A DNA stretch of 51,841 bases, taken from NCBI GenBank assembly GCA_018004645.1, contig JAGNBV010000010.1, forward strand, positions 1 to 51,841, in the 5' to 3' direction. Every line of letters begins with the position of its first letter. Position 1 is the stretch's first letter. The notes beneath the pieces are model-generated. The model was not told the DNA's origin. It did not search any database and saw nothing but the letters and a program-made list of their open reading frames with translations. The translations under genes and the position numbers were made by a program. This document shows, piece after piece, positions 42,794-51,841 of the stretch. The stretch comes from Bacteroidales bacterium (GTDB lineage Bacteria > Bacteroidota > Bacteroidia > Bacteroidales > CAIWKO01).

Positions 42794-44851
42794 ATGAAAA
42801 AAATCCTTCTTTTATTATGTATTCCTCTGGCACTGTCGTTTACACAATGCAACAGGGGCGACAAAACAAAAACCAAACAACAAATGGGATCCATCACGCA
42901 AACCGCTATTGATTCAACGGTCAACAACCTTATTGCCAAATACGGCGACCAACAAAAAGAACGCATTACCCGCGGGGTTAGCCAGGCAGCAGCCCTGTGG
43001 ACAAAAACCGATGGCACCGAAAATGAATTTAAAGAATTTTGTTTGCAGCATTTTGCCGGTGACACCACAGCGCTCAACGCACTGTTCGGACGCTTACAGA
43101 CCAACTTTGAAGTACTGTTCGGAAATTTCAACAGAATCAGTCTCGACCTCAAAAAGCCCCTCCACATCGATGGTGGCGAAATGATTCCCGTGGATGATAT
43201 GTTCGGGGCTTATGATCCTTTTGCTCATCTCAACGATGACTTTTTCGCCAACAAGATCGCATTTATTACTATTTTGAATTTTCCTTTTTATACGTTAAAA
43301 GAAAAAATCGAACTCGGTCCGAAATGGAGCAGGACACAATGGGCATATGCACGCCTGGGCGATATGTACACCTCTCGCGTTCCTGCCGAGGCACAACAAC
43401 AGTTTTCCGACGCGCTTACCAAAGCCGACATGTACATTTCGGAATACAACATTTATATGGAAAACCTTATCGATGATAAAGGAAACACCTATTTTCCCAA
43501 AGATATGAAACTTATCAGCCACTGGGGTTTGCGCGATGAACTCAAAGCAAATTATCAGGGCGAAAACGGCCTTGCGAAACAAAAAATGATTTATCAGGTC
43601 ATGCTCCGTATCATTATGCAGGAAATCCCCGATAGCGCCATCAACAATCCGTCCGTGCAATGGAATCCTTATACCAACAAGGTTTTTAAAGACAAAAAAG
43701 AACTGGCTGCCAAGCCCGAAGACAACAACCGCTACGGACACATGCTCAGCCTGTTCAACGCTATTCAAAAAATTGACGAATACAACCCGCAATACCCTAC
43801 ATATATTCAACGTGCCTTTGAACAAGGTATGGAGATGCCCCAGCAGGAAGTGGAAAAATTGTTTATCGAATTTGTTTCTTCGCCTGAAGTAAAACAGGTT
43901 GCCCAGAGGATTAGCAAACGCCTCAACCGCAAGCTGGAACCTTTTGATATCTGGTACGACGGCTTCAAACCCAGAAGTTCCATATCGGAAGACGAACTGA
44001 CGGCAAAAGTTAGAGCCAAATATAAAAATGTGGCCGATTTTCAGAACGACCTTTCTAACATCCTTGTTAAGCTTGGTTTTGCAAAAGATAAGGCCGAATA
44101 TATCGCCTCCAAAATTTCTATTGACCCGGCACGCGGCTCAGGACATGCCTGGGGAACCATGATGAAAGGCGATGTATCGCACCTCAGAGCCCGGTTCCCG
44201 AAAGAAGGATGGAACTACAAAGGATACAACATTGCCACTCATGAATTTGGACACAATGTAGAACAGACTTTGTCCATGTATGATGTTGATTATTATTCTC
44301 TGGCAGGTGTTCCTAACACAGGATTTACTGAAGCTTTGGCCTTTATCTTTCAGAAACGCGATCTCGACTTGCTAGGCATCAAAAACGATAACCCGAATAA
44401 AGAATATCTTCAGACACTGGATGATTTCTGGGGTTGTTACGAAATTATGGGTGTGTCGCTGGTAGATATGCAAACATGGAAATGGCTGTACGAGCATCCC
44501 AAAGCCACCAAGGCCGAACTTAAAGAAGCTGTAATAGCCAACGCCAAAGACGTATGGAATAAATATTATGCCGATGTTTTAGGAATAAAAGACTGCCCTT
44601 TGCTGGCTATTTATTCACACATGATAGACAATCCGTTGTATCTGTCAAATTATCCTGTTGGACATCTCGTACAATTCCAGGTGGAAGAACATATGAAAGG
44701 TAAAAACCTTGCAGATGAAACGGTACGGATGTTCACATACGGCCGCACCATCCCGGAAGTATGGATGAAAAATGCTGTGGGTGCACCGATTTCAATACAA
44801 CCAATGTTAAAGGCTACCAAAGAGGCCCTGGCTAAAACCGAAATGCCCTGA
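42794..44851 (+). CDS. Lipoprotein zinc metallopeptidase (gluzincin)
   Basis: The 685-aa lipoprotein has a signal peptide with Cys19 in LSFTQC. The zinc motif HExxH is ATHEFGHNVEQ (H483, E484, H487), and a likely third ligand is E513 in NTGFTEALAF, a spacing like the M3 and related gluzincin families. A long helical region precedes it. The segment DPARGSGHAWGTMMKGDVSH about 25 residues upstream of the zinc site may shape the substrate cleft. The peptidase family number is not clear to me, and pipelines may call it hypothetical. It probably acts in the periplasm or at the surface. A terminator follows. Confidence 0.8.
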   Translation: MKKILLLLCIPLALSFTQCNRGDKTKTKQQMGSITQTAIDSTVNNLIAKYGDQQKERITRGVSQAAALWTKTDGTENEFKEFCLQHFAGDTTALNALFGRLQTNFEVLFGNFNRISLDLKKPLHIDGGEMIPVDDMFGAYDPFAHLNDDFFANKIAFITILNFPFYTLKEKIELGPKWSRTQWAYARLGDMYTSRVPAEAQQQFSDALTKADMYISEYNIYMENLIDDKGNTYFPKDMKLISHWGLRDELKANYQGENGLAKQKMIYQVMLRIIMQEIPDSAINNPSVQWNPYTNKVFKDKKELAAKPEDNNRYGHMLSLFNAIQKIDEYNPQYPTYIQRAFEQGMEMPQQEVEKLFIEFVSSPEVKQVAQRISKRLNRKLEPFDIWYDGFKPRSSISEDELTAKVRAKYKNVADFQNDLSNILVKLGFAKDKAEYIASKISIDPARGSGHAWGTMMKGDVSHLRARFPKEGWNYKGYNIATHEFGHNVEQTLSMYDVDYYSLAGVPNTGFTEALAFIFQKRDLDLLGIKNDNPNKEYLQTLDDFWGCYEIMGVSLVDMQTWKWLYEHPKATKAELKEAVIANAKDVWNKYYADVLGIKDCPLLAIYSHMIDNPLYLSNYPVGHLVQFQVEEHMKGKNLADETVRMFTYGRTIPEVWMKNAVGAPISIQPMLKATKEALAKTEMP

Positions 44852-44880
44852 GAATAATAATAATCAATACCCTCTCACAA

Positions 44881-44911
44881 AAAATGGCTTGTAATTACTG
44901 CAAGCCATTTT
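44881..44911 (+). terminator. Bidirectional terminator between the peptidase and truB
   Basis: AAAATGGCTTG (44881-44891) pairs perfectly with CAAGCCATTTT (44901-44911) around a 9-base loop, with T runs outward on both strands. It lies between converging genes. Confidence 0.85.
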
Positions 44912-44960
44912 TTTTAAAAATGCAATTCTCCCTAAGGGTTTATAAATAGAAACTAAAAAA

Positions 44961-45668
44961 CTATTGAGAAGGTTTTTGTTGCGAAACCAAAAGCTCAAAC
45001 TGCTGGATACTTAAGGCATCCTGCAGGGAAATATTCCCGATGAATTCGCGGCAAAGACCGGTAAGGTGTGCCCCGCACCCCAGCGATTCGCCAAAATCCC
45101 GTGCCAGTGCACGAATATAGGTACCCTTGCTGCATGCAACCCTAAAATCCACCAGGGGCAAATCAATTTTTGTAATCGTAAAACTTTTAATATGTACCCG
45201 TTTGGGCTCAAGGACGCATTCCTGTTGACTTCGAGCCAGATCGTAAGCTCGTTTGCCATTGACCTTTATAGCCGAATAAACCGGCGGCACCTGATCTTGT
45301 GGCCCGATGAATTTTTCAGAAGTTTTCAAAATATCTTCCTCTGTTAGGCCTGAAACATCAAATGTTTGGTTGATTGCAGTTTCGAGATCAAAAGACGGGG
45401 TGGTAGCACCCAGCATAAAAGTACCCGAATAAACCTTATCCAGATTAAGAAACTCCTCAATTCTTTTGGTGGCCTTACCTGTGCATATAATCAGCAGGCC
45501 CGTAGCCAACGGATCAAGAGTTCCGCTGTGCCCCACCTTAATCTTTTTTATTCCCAGTTGGTGTTTAAGAATAAACCTTATCTTCCCCACCACGTCAAAA
45601 GATGTCCACTTATAAGGCTTGTCGATAAATAACACCTCGCCTTCCGGAAAATTAAAAAACTGGCTCAT
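44961..45668 (-). CDS. truB: tRNA pseudouridine-55 synthase
   Basis: TruB makes pseudouridine 55 in the T loop of tRNAs. The 235-aa protein has [15 protein letters not shown], the catalytic aspartate in [15 protein letters not shown] (D52), [16 protein letters not shown] and [19 protein letters not shown]. It lacks a C-terminal PUA domain, as is usual in the phylum. It overlaps uppP by four bases and is last in the ftsX-DUF3098-uppP-truB operon. Confidence 0.95.
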   Translation of the reverse strand: MSQFFNFPEGEVLFIDKPYKWTSFDVVGKIRFILKHQLGIKKIKVGHSGTLDPLATGLLIICTGKATKRIEEFLNLDKVYSGTFMLGATTPSFDLETAINQTFDVSGLTEEDILKTSEKFIGPQDQVPPVYSAIKVNGKRAYDLARSQQECVLEPKRVHIKSFTITKIDLPLVDFRVACSKGTYIRALARDFGESLGCGAHLTGLCREFIGNISLQDALSIQQFELLVSQQKPSQ

Positions 45669-46468
45669 AGTATTTGCAGGTCAACACCGGCCATCAACAA
45701 AATTATCAGCAGCAAGCCCACAACAATTCTGTAATATCCGAAAAGCTTAAATCCGTGTTTTGTCAAAAAAGAAATCAGAAACTTTATGGCCGCCATGGCC
45801 ACCACGAAAGCAACCAGGTTGCCCACCAACAGCAGAGAGATATTGTTAGTGTTAAAAGTCTTGTCGGCATTAAAAAAAAGCACTTCGTAATTTGACAACA
45901 ACTTATATCCGGAGGCCGCCAGCATGGTGGGCACCGCCAGAAAAAAGCTAAATTCGGCAGCCTGTTTGCGGTTCAGGCCCTGTGTCATGCCCCCGATGAT
46001 GGTGGCCGCCGACCGGCTGACGCCGGGTATTACCGAAATAATCTGTATCAGCCCGATAAAAAATGCGTTTTTATTAGTCATTACTTTGTTTGACTTTTCC
46101 TGGTCTTTAAACCATTTGTCAACAAAAATCAATACAACACCGCCGGCAAAAAGCGCTATAGCAACTATCAGCACCTGTTCGAGCATCTGGTCGATGACTT
46201 TTTCGAGTAAAAAAGCCAATATCAGTGGAATACAGGCGATGGCCAGCTTAAGGTAAAAATCGAATGACTGAAAAAACCGTTTCAGGTACATGACCACCAC
46301 CGACAATATTGCTCCAAACTGTATGTTGACAATAAAGGCTTTGGTAAACTCCGAACTTTCGACACCCAGGAGTTTCTCGGTTATAATCATATGCCCGGTA
46401 GAAGAAATGGGCAAAAACTCAGTGATGCCCTCTACGATGGCAATAATAATTGCTTCAAGATAGGTCAT
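45665..46468 (-). CDS. uppP: Undecaprenyl-diphosphate phosphatase
   Basis: UppP (BacA) recycles the lipid carrier of peptidoglycan and O-antigen synthesis. The 267-aa polytopic protein has the two signature regions, [20 protein letters not shown] with a following GHMII (catalytic glutamates), and [19 protein letters not shown]. Its start overlaps the DUF3098 gene by four bases and its end overlaps truB, so translation of the operon is coupled. Confidence 0.95.
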   Translation of the reverse strand: MTYLEAIIIAIVEGITEFLPISSTGHMIITEKLLGVESSEFTKAFIVNIQFGAILSVVVMYLKRFFQSFDFYLKLAIACIPLILAFLLEKVIDQMLEQVLIVAIALFAGGVVLIFVDKWFKDQEKSNKVMTNKNAFFIGLIQIISVIPGVSRSAATIIGGMTQGLNRKQAAEFSFFLAVPTMLAASGYKLLSNYEVLFFNADKTFNTNNISLLLVGNLVAFVVAMAAIKFLISFLTKHGFKLFGYYRIVVGLLLIILLMAGVDLQIL

Positions 46469-46830
46469 GCATCCGCCTTTTCGCTTGGTTTGAGCATGAT
46501 GGCAAACACCTCAATCACAAAACCCAGGAGGATAAGTATGGGGGCTACCGTAAGTCGTTGTGTGTTAAAAATATCGGGATTGAACACGTTGGGATCTTCC
46601 GAGCCGCCGCCGGCCATCACTATCAGGCCGATAATAATAAAAACTATCCCTGCCAGCATCAACAGGTAATTTCTCTTGTCGAACAAAAAACCATGGTTTT
46701 TGGATTCTGCTGCTTTTGATTTGGCATAGGTTTTCACGGTTTCAGGTTTGGAAATCACTACAGGTTCTGTCTTGATTGCCGGTTCCTGTGCAGATTTTTT
46801 GACTATGTTGGGTTTTCTTTTTTGTGCCAT
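46465..46830 (-). CDS. DUF3098 membrane protein
   Basis: The 121-aa protein has a polar, lysine-rich N-terminus (about 45 residues), then two transmembrane helices ([20 protein letters not shown] and [20 protein letters not shown]) joined by the DUF3098 loop [18 protein letters not shown]. The function is unknown, but the gene is regularly found between ftsX and uppP in Bacteroidota, which suggests a role in envelope growth or division. Confidence 0.9.
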   Translation of the reverse strand: MAQKRKPNIVKKSAQEPAIKTEPVVISKPETVKTYAKSKAAESKNHGFLFDKRNYLLMLAGIVFIIIGLIVMAGGGSEDPNVFNPDIFNTQRLTVAPILILLGFVIEVFAIMLKPSEKADA

Positions 46831-46855
46831 TTTAAAAATGTTTTTTCTGAAAAAA

Positions 46856-47737
46856 TTATTGAAGATATAAATGATCTACGTTAAGTTTCAAATATTTCCT
46901 TACTGCGATAAAAGTGGAAACTACCGAAATAATAAATCCCACCAGGATAACGAATGCAAACAAAATAAGGAAAAGGTCGATGCTCTGCAAACTGACTATT
47001 TCGGGGATCTCCCTGCGTGAAATATAAATCACCACAATCAGCATACCGATAGCAATAAAAGAAGATATCAGCCCGTGAATAATGCTGACCGATAGAAAAG
47101 GCTTACGGATAAAGCCCGAAGTGGCGCCGACAAGTTGCATGGTTTTGATAAGAAAACGCTTGGAATACACTGCCAGTCTGATGGTGTTATTAATTAGCGT
47201 AACGGCAATAAGCAGTAACAACAGGCCAAAAACCAATAAAACCAGGGTAATTTTCCTGACATTGTCGTTAATGGTTTTTACCAGCGATCGCTGATAAGAA
47301 ACCTCTTTGACAATAGGTTTTTTGGTCAGCATATTTTCAACCTGTGTAAAATAAAAATCTTCGGCATAAGCAGCTTTCAGGTGTACTTCTATCGAGGTGT
47401 GCAGCGGATTGTATCCGATAAAACTTACAAAATCGTCACCCAGTTCTTTCTGAAATGTCTCTGCAGCTTTTTCCTCGCTGATATACTCCGTAGAACGCAC
47501 ATATTCCATAGCATCCAGCTCTTTTTGCAACTGCAGGATTTCGGCTTCCTTCACATTTTTATTCATATATACGGTAAAGCCAATATTTTCTTTTACATGG
47601 TCGGAAAGTTTTTTGGCGTGCAGCAAAAGCAGCCCCGCCAGCCCAATGGCAAACAATACCAGCGATATACTCACTATGGTGGTGATTCTTGAGCTGGTCA
47701 GCCTTCGCCGTGTAAACCTTTCGTCCTTGTGCCCCAT
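46856..47737 (-). CDS. ftsX: Cell division protein FtsX (permease)
   Basis: The 293-aa protein has one N-terminal helix (RITTIVSISLVLFAIGLAGL), a periplasmic domain (about 45-165, with FTVYMNKNVKEAEILQLQKE and FVSFIGYNPLHTSIEVHLK), then three more helices in the FtsX permease domain ending NVDHLYLQ. With FtsE it links division to peptidoglycan hydrolases. ftsE is not next to it. It is the first gene of the four-gene operon on the minus strand. A palindrome, AATAATAC-G-GTATTATT, lies 34 bases upstream of its start codon. Confidence 0.92.
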   Translation of the reverse strand: MGHKDERFTRRRLTSSRITTIVSISLVLFAIGLAGLLLLHAKKLSDHVKENIGFTVYMNKNVKEAEILQLQKELDAMEYVRSTEYISEEKAAETFQKELGDDFVSFIGYNPLHTSIEVHLKAAYAEDFYFTQVENMLTKKPIVKEVSYQRSLVKTINDNVRKITLVLLVFGLLLLLIAVTLINNTIRLAVYSKRFLIKTMQLVGATSGFIRKPFLSVSIIHGLISSFIAIGMLIVVIYISRREIPEIVSLQSIDLFLILFAFVILVGFIISVVSTFIAVRKYLKLNVDHLYLQ

Positions 47738-48092
47738 ATTGTCCTATTTGGGGGACTAAATTAGTAAAATTAATAATACGGTATTATTCCCCTGTAAAAA
47801 TATCATCATTCTTTGTATAAAAGTAACACCCGGTTTTCTGTTGACTGCGTACGGTTTTGATGGCTTAACCTGCTTAATTCAGATATGATTAGTAAAGTGT
47901 TTGCGGTTATAATACGATTGAATAAAAAAATATTTTATAATAAGTGGCACGTAAGGTAAAAAGAATGCGGGTATTGCTGCATAATCCGGTTTTATGTTTT
48001 ACCGCAAAAAATTCATTTTCTATGCGCTTCATTATCCTCTCGACAGAATTTCATAACTTCGCAACTTATTTATTAATTTTTCCTTTAGAGAT
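47738..48092. other. Divergent intergenic region between ftsX and leuS
   Basis: No gene was recognised in these 355 bases. They contain a 17-bp palindrome (47772-47788) near the ftsX start and a plausible leuS -7 box, TAACTTCG, at 48054-48061 (one mismatch to TAnnTTTG). Nothing else stands out. Confidence 0.5.
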
Positions 48093-50858
48093 ATGGACTA
48101 CAATTTTGTGGAAATAGAGCAAAAGTGGCAACGCTCCTGGAGTGAGCAAAAGACTTTCAAAGCTGAAACAGATCATTCGAAACCAAAATATTATGTGCTC
48201 GACATGTTCCCCTACCCTTCAGGGGCCGGCCTGCATGTTGGACATCCCCTGGGGTATATTGCCTCAGACATTTATGCCCGTTACAAAAGGCTTACAGGAT
48301 TTAATGTGCTGCACCCCATGGGTTATGACGCTTACGGACTTCCTGCTGAACAATATGCCATACAAACCGGCCAGCATCCGGCCGTTACCACCGAAAAAAA
48401 TATTGCACGTTACCGCGAACAACTTGACAAGATAGGCTTTTCATTCGACTGGGACCGCGAGGTACGCACCTGCGACCCGCACTATTACAAATGGACCCAG
48501 TGGACCTTTATCCGGCTTTTTCATTCGTGGTACAACAAAAAAACCGACAAGGCCGAGCCCGTTTCCATTTTGGTAAAAGAATTTGAAACAAACGGAAATA
48601 CCAATATCAATGCGGCCTGCAGCGATGTTCCTGCCTTTACGGCATCGCAATGGAACGCCATGAGCGAAAAAGAGCAACAGGATTTGCTGATGCATTACCG
48701 CCTGGCTTATCTTGCCGACACCATGGTAAACTGGTGTCCGGAATTAGGCACGGTGCTTGCCAACGACGAGGTAAGTGAGGGTTTTTCAATACGCGGAGGG
48801 CATCCGGTAATCAGAAAGACCATGAAACAATGGCTGCTGCGCATATCAGCCTATGCCGACAGGTTGTTGAACGGGCTGGATACTATCGACTGGCCCGAGT
48901 CAATTAAAGAAATACAACGCAACTGGATTGGCCGTTCGGAAGGGGCCATGATAAAATTTCCCATCAAAGGCCACGACGGACTGTTTATGGAGATTTTCAC
49001 TACCCGTCCCGACACTATTTTTGGTGTTACCTACATGACCTTTGCCCCCGAACACGAATACGTGAACCTCATTACCACGCCCGAACGCAAAGAAGCCGTT
49101 GACACGTACCTGAACGAAACCAAAAACCGCAGCGAACGCGAACGTATTGCCGATGTGAAAAGAATCACCGGCGAATTTACGGGAGCATATGCCATCAACC
49201 CTTTTACCAATGAAGAAGTGCCAATATGGGTGGGCGATTATGTACTGGCTGGGTATGGAACAGGCGCCGTAATGGCTGTTCCGGCGCACGACAGCCGCGA
49301 CTGGGCTTTTGCCAGGCATTTCGGACTACCACTCAAAGAAGTTATTGCCGGTGGCGACATCACCAAAGAAGCCTTTGAATCTAAAGAGGGGACCTGTGTA
49401 AACTCAGGATTTATCAACGGACTGAAGGCCCGGGAAGGAGCAAAAGCTGTAATAAAAAAAGCCGAAGAAGGCGGTTTCGGGTATGGAAAAATAAACTACC
49501 GCCTGAGGGACGCCATATTCAGCCGTCAGCGTTACTGGGGCGAACCTTTTCCTGTATATTACAAAGAGGGCTGCCCATACACGCTCGACGAATCGGCCCT
49601 CCCCCTGGAGCTGCCTGCCGTGGATGCCTACCTGCCTACCGAAACAGGCGAACCTCCGCTGGCCAGGGCGCAAAACTGGAAAACCAAAGAAGGCTATCCT
49701 CTCGAAACCAATACAATGCCGGGCTTTGCAGGAAGCAGCGCCTACTACCTGCGCTATATGGACCCCCACAACGACAAAGAATATTTTTCGAAAGAAGCCA
49801 ACGCCTACTGGCAAAATGTTGACCTGTATATAGGCGGTGCGGAACATGCCACCGGACACCTGATGTATTCCAGATTCTGGAACAAATTTTTGTTTGATCT
49901 GGGGCTGGTTTGCAAAGAAGAACCATTTAAAAAAATGATTAACCAGGGCATGATACAGGGACGTTCGAGCTATGTTTACAGGATAAAAGGAACCAACAAA
50001 TTTGTTTCGTACAACCTAAAAGGCGCCTATGATACCGACGCTATGCTGGTGGATATAAACATGGTAAATAATGATATTTTAGATATCGTTGAATTCAAAG
50101 CCTGGCGGGGCGACCTGGCCGATGCGGAGTTTATTCTTGAAGACGGAAAGTATGTGTGTGGATCGGAAGTGGAAAAAATGTCCAAATCCAAATTCAATGT
50201 GGTAACCCCTGACGACCTGGTTGAAAAATACGGCGCCGACACCCTCCGCCTTTATGAAATGTTTCTTGGTCCGCTCGAACAACACAAACCATGGGACACT
50301 AAAGGCATAGAAGGAGTTTTTCGGTTTATCCGCAAACTCTGGAGGTTGTTTCACGACTCAAACAACGTGTTTTGTGTTTCGGATGAAACCCCAACTCATG
50401 ACGAGCTGAAAGTGTTGCACAAAACCATCAAAAAGGTACGCGAAGATATCGAACGTTTTTCTTTCAATACAGCCGTCAGCACCTTTATGATTGGCGTAAA
50501 CGAGCTCACGGAGCTGAAATGCAACAAGCGTGCGGTACTTAGCGATCTCACTGTTATCCTCTCCCCTTACGCCCCGCACATTGCTGAAGAGTTGTGGCAT
50601 TTGCTAGGCAACAACTATAGTGTGAGCACAGCTGTTTTCCCCGAATTCAATCCGGAATATATTGCCGCAAATACCTTTACCTATGCCGTATCATTCAATG
50701 GCAAAATGCGCTTTACCATTGAACTGCCGGTGGATATGTTACAAGCGGATATCGAAAAAAATGCCCTTAGCCATAAAGATGCCGAAAAATGGCTGGGTGG
50801 AAAAGCCCCAAGAAAAGTCATCATCGTTCCCGGAAAAATAATCAACATAGTGATTTGA
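48093..50858 (+). CDS. leuS: Leucine--tRNA ligase
   Basis: LeuRS is a class I synthetase. The 921-aa protein has the HIGH-type motif HVGH (48-51) in [13 protein letters not shown], the CP1 editing domain (about 220-430, with [20 protein letters not shown] and [18 protein letters not shown]), and KMSKS at 695-699. The segment before KMSKS ([20 protein letters not shown] onward) is an insertion of about 60 residues seen in LeuRS of this phylum, which explains the length over the E. coli enzyme (860 aa). It is a single gene on the plus strand. Confidence 0.97.
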   Translation: MDYNFVEIEQKWQRSWSEQKTFKAETDHSKPKYYVLDMFPYPSGAGLHVGHPLGYIASDIYARYKRLTGFNVLHPMGYDAYGLPAEQYAIQTGQHPAVTTEKNIARYREQLDKIGFSFDWDREVRTCDPHYYKWTQWTFIRLFHSWYNKKTDKAEPVSILVKEFETNGNTNINAACSDVPAFTASQWNAMSEKEQQDLLMHYRLAYLADTMVNWCPELGTVLANDEVSEGFSIRGGHPVIRKTMKQWLLRISAYADRLLNGLDTIDWPESIKEIQRNWIGRSEGAMIKFPIKGHDGLFMEIFTTRPDTIFGVTYMTFAPEHEYVNLITTPERKEAVDTYLNETKNRSERERIADVKRITGEFTGAYAINPFTNEEVPIWVGDYVLAGYGTGAVMAVPAHDSRDWAFARHFGLPLKEVIAGGDITKEAFESKEGTCVNSGFINGLKAREGAKAVIKKAEEGGFGYGKINYRLRDAIFSRQRYWGEPFPVYYKEGCPYTLDESALPLELPAVDAYLPTETGEPPLARAQNWKTKEGYPLETNTMPGFAGSSAYYLRYMDPHNDKEYFSKEANAYWQNVDLYIGGAEHATGHLMYSRFWNKFLFDLGLVCKEEPFKKMINQGMIQGRSSYVYRIKGTNKFVSYNLKGAYDTDAMLVDINMVNNDILDIVEFKAWRGDLADAEFILEDGKYVCGSEVEKMSKSKFNVVTPDDLVEKYGADTLRLYEMFLGPLEQHKPWDTKGIEGVFRFIRKLWRLFHDSNNVFCVSDETPTHDELKVLHKTIKKVREDIERFSFNTAVSTFMIGVNELTELKCNKRAVLSDLTVILSPYAPHIAEELWHLLGNNYSVSTAVFPEFNPEYIAANTFTYAVSFNGKMRFTIELPVDMLQADIEKNALSHKDAEKWLGGKAPRKVIIVPGKIINIVI

Positions 50859-50931
50859 TTTTCAAAATATTGCATTGTCAATTGTTTTTTTGGAACAGAA
50901 TTTGCCTGCATAGTGCTAAAACCAAAACACC

Positions 50932-51741
50932 ATGAAAACAAGAATGATTTTTGCGATTGCTTTTTGCATGATATTTTCAGGAAGTTTCGCACAGTTGAGG
51001 ACGGTAAAAAATGAAGCTTATCAACGGGGAGAGTATCTGAAATACAAAGCTTACTATGATGCCTTGCTTACCGGGGAAGTTATAGCGGGAAGCTGTACTT
51101 TTAAGGTGAAAGATGAAAACAAAAAAATAAAAGACCGCGACACCTACCACCTGGAAGTAATTGGGAAAACCAAAGGAGCTTTTAACTGGTTTTTTAAAGT
51201 GTACGACCGTTACGAGACTTATGTAGATGAACAAACGCTGGCCCCCTGGTTATTCATGCGCCGGGTGGACGAAGGCGGTTATATTATCAATCAGGATATA
51301 ACTTTCAACCAGCATAAAAACATGGCCTATTTTGTTGACAACCACCGGCCACGCACCAACAATATGTCCACACCGGAATATGTGCATGATATACTGTCTG
51401 CCATTTATTATGCGCGTACTATGGACATCTCAAAAATGGACGAAAACGGGGAATTCAAAGTTCAGTTTATGCTTGATGACACCATTTATTCTACAAAAGT
51501 TATCTATTTAGGTAAAGAGACCATAAAAACCGGTTTCGGAAAAGTCCGCTGTATAAAAATAAAGCCGCAAGTGCTGACAGGAACAGTTTTCAAAGACCCC
51601 TATCCTGTTACGATTTGGGTTACCGACGACAAAAACAAAATACCAATAATAGGCGAATCGGCGATCCTGGTAGGAAAAGTCAAAATGGAACTCATTGAAT
51701 ATGCCGGCCTGAAAAACCCTTTCTCTTCTCTGATAAAATAA
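50932..51741 (+). CDS. DUF3108 exported protein
   Basis: The 269-aa product has a signal peptide (MIFAIAFCMIFSGSFA) followed by the DUF3108 domain: RGEYLKYKAYYDALLTGEVI, KTKGAFNWFFKVYDRYETYV, TPEYVHDILSAIYYARTMD and FKDPYPVTIWVTDDKNKIPI. Proteins of this family are beta-rich and probably periplasmic or outer-membrane associated; no activity is known. It begins 73 bases after leuS. Confidence 0.9.
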   Translation: MKTRMIFAIAFCMIFSGSFAQLRTVKNEAYQRGEYLKYKAYYDALLTGEVIAGSCTFKVKDENKKIKDRDTYHLEVIGKTKGAFNWFFKVYDRYETYVDEQTLAPWLFMRRVDEGGYIINQDITFNQHKNMAYFVDNHRPRTNNMSTPEYVHDILSAIYYARTMDISKMDENGEFKVQFMLDDTIYSTKVIYLGKETIKTGFGKVRCIKIKPQVLTGTVFKDPYPVTIWVTDDKNKIPIIGESAILVGKVKMELIEYAGLKNPFSSLIK

Positions 51742-51799
51742 ATACTGATTTTTGGGTTTTCATTTTAAAGAATATGTATTTTCGTAAAAAATAAATCAA

Positions 51800-51841
51800 A
51801 TGAAAAAAATAAGTTTTTGTATTGCAGCAATTCTTCTGACC
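51800..51841 (+). CDS. Start of an exported protein (cut by window edge)
   Basis: Fourteen codons are visible, MKKISFCIAAILLT, the start of a signal peptide. It lies 58 bases after the DUF3108 gene on the same strand. The family cannot be told. Confidence 0.55.
   Translation, partial: MKKISFCIAAILLT

Overview
The window reads as chromosomal DNA of a Bacteroidota bacterium, most like Bacteroidales or a close relative. The evidence is a type IX secretion (T9SS) locus, a secreted protein with a T9SS type A C-terminal sorting domain, many lipoproteins with a short lipobox, TAnnTTTG-type -7 boxes in front of genes, and family assignments typical of the phylum (short Pgi, DUF3098, Big_5 lipoprotein, RprX/RprY-like two-component pair). 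A sodium-pump methylmalonyl-CoA decarboxylase operon suggests propionate-type anaerobic metabolism. No rRNA, tRNA, CRISPR array or prophage was found.

Layout. 1-2744 (minus): porP/sprF, gldK and the start of gldL, the outer-membrane and core part of the T9SS, behind a roughly 190-nt leader. 3094-6772 (minus): an arginase-fold protein that has lost half of its metal ligands, and topA with a lysine-rich tail. 6890-8199 (plus): miaB, whose stop codon is supplied by a small inserted element. 8188-9936 is an accessory patch with a MITE-like element, a REP-associated (IS200-like) transposase, hairpin repeats and a two-gene VOC/DUF1801 cassette. 10073-12016: the T9SS cargo protein. 12017-13075: a gene-poor scar with a decayed transposase joined to the first codons of a lost gene.

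13076-18587 (minus): an unrecognised lipoprotein plus membrane-protein pair, a DUF1295 membrane enzyme and an M16 protease. dnaX and a TGS-domain nucleoside kinase are divergent around 20.5 kb. 22387-27522 (minus) is the methylmalonyl-CoA epimerase/decarboxylase operon: mce, mmdA, a small gamma/epsilon-like subunit, the biotin carrier, a TerC family protein, the beta subunit, and a 44-aa membrane gamma-like subunit too short for ordinary ORF calling. Then follow a Big_5 lipoprotein, ahcY, a two-component system with a phased TTAAC repeat array in front of it, pgi, a thioredoxin-like protein, yebC and lepA (mostly minus).

38244-51841: a PlsC-like acyltransferase, a small lipoprotein, mutY, HU, a 29-aa bS22/mS38-like ribosomal protein, RNase E/G (TTG start), a lipoprotein zinc peptidase, the ftsX-DUF3098-uppP-truB operon (minus), leuS, a DUF3108 protein, and the start of one more exported protein at the right edge.

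Most of the window is conserved core genome. The parts that most deserve a second look are the repeat/transposase patch (8.2-9.9 kb), the arginase-like pseudoenzyme beside the T9SS genes, the rearranged decarboxylase operon, the phased operator-like array before the two-component system, and the FPWPPP lipoprotein/membrane pair. I did not find a clear new multi-gene defence or biosynthetic system.
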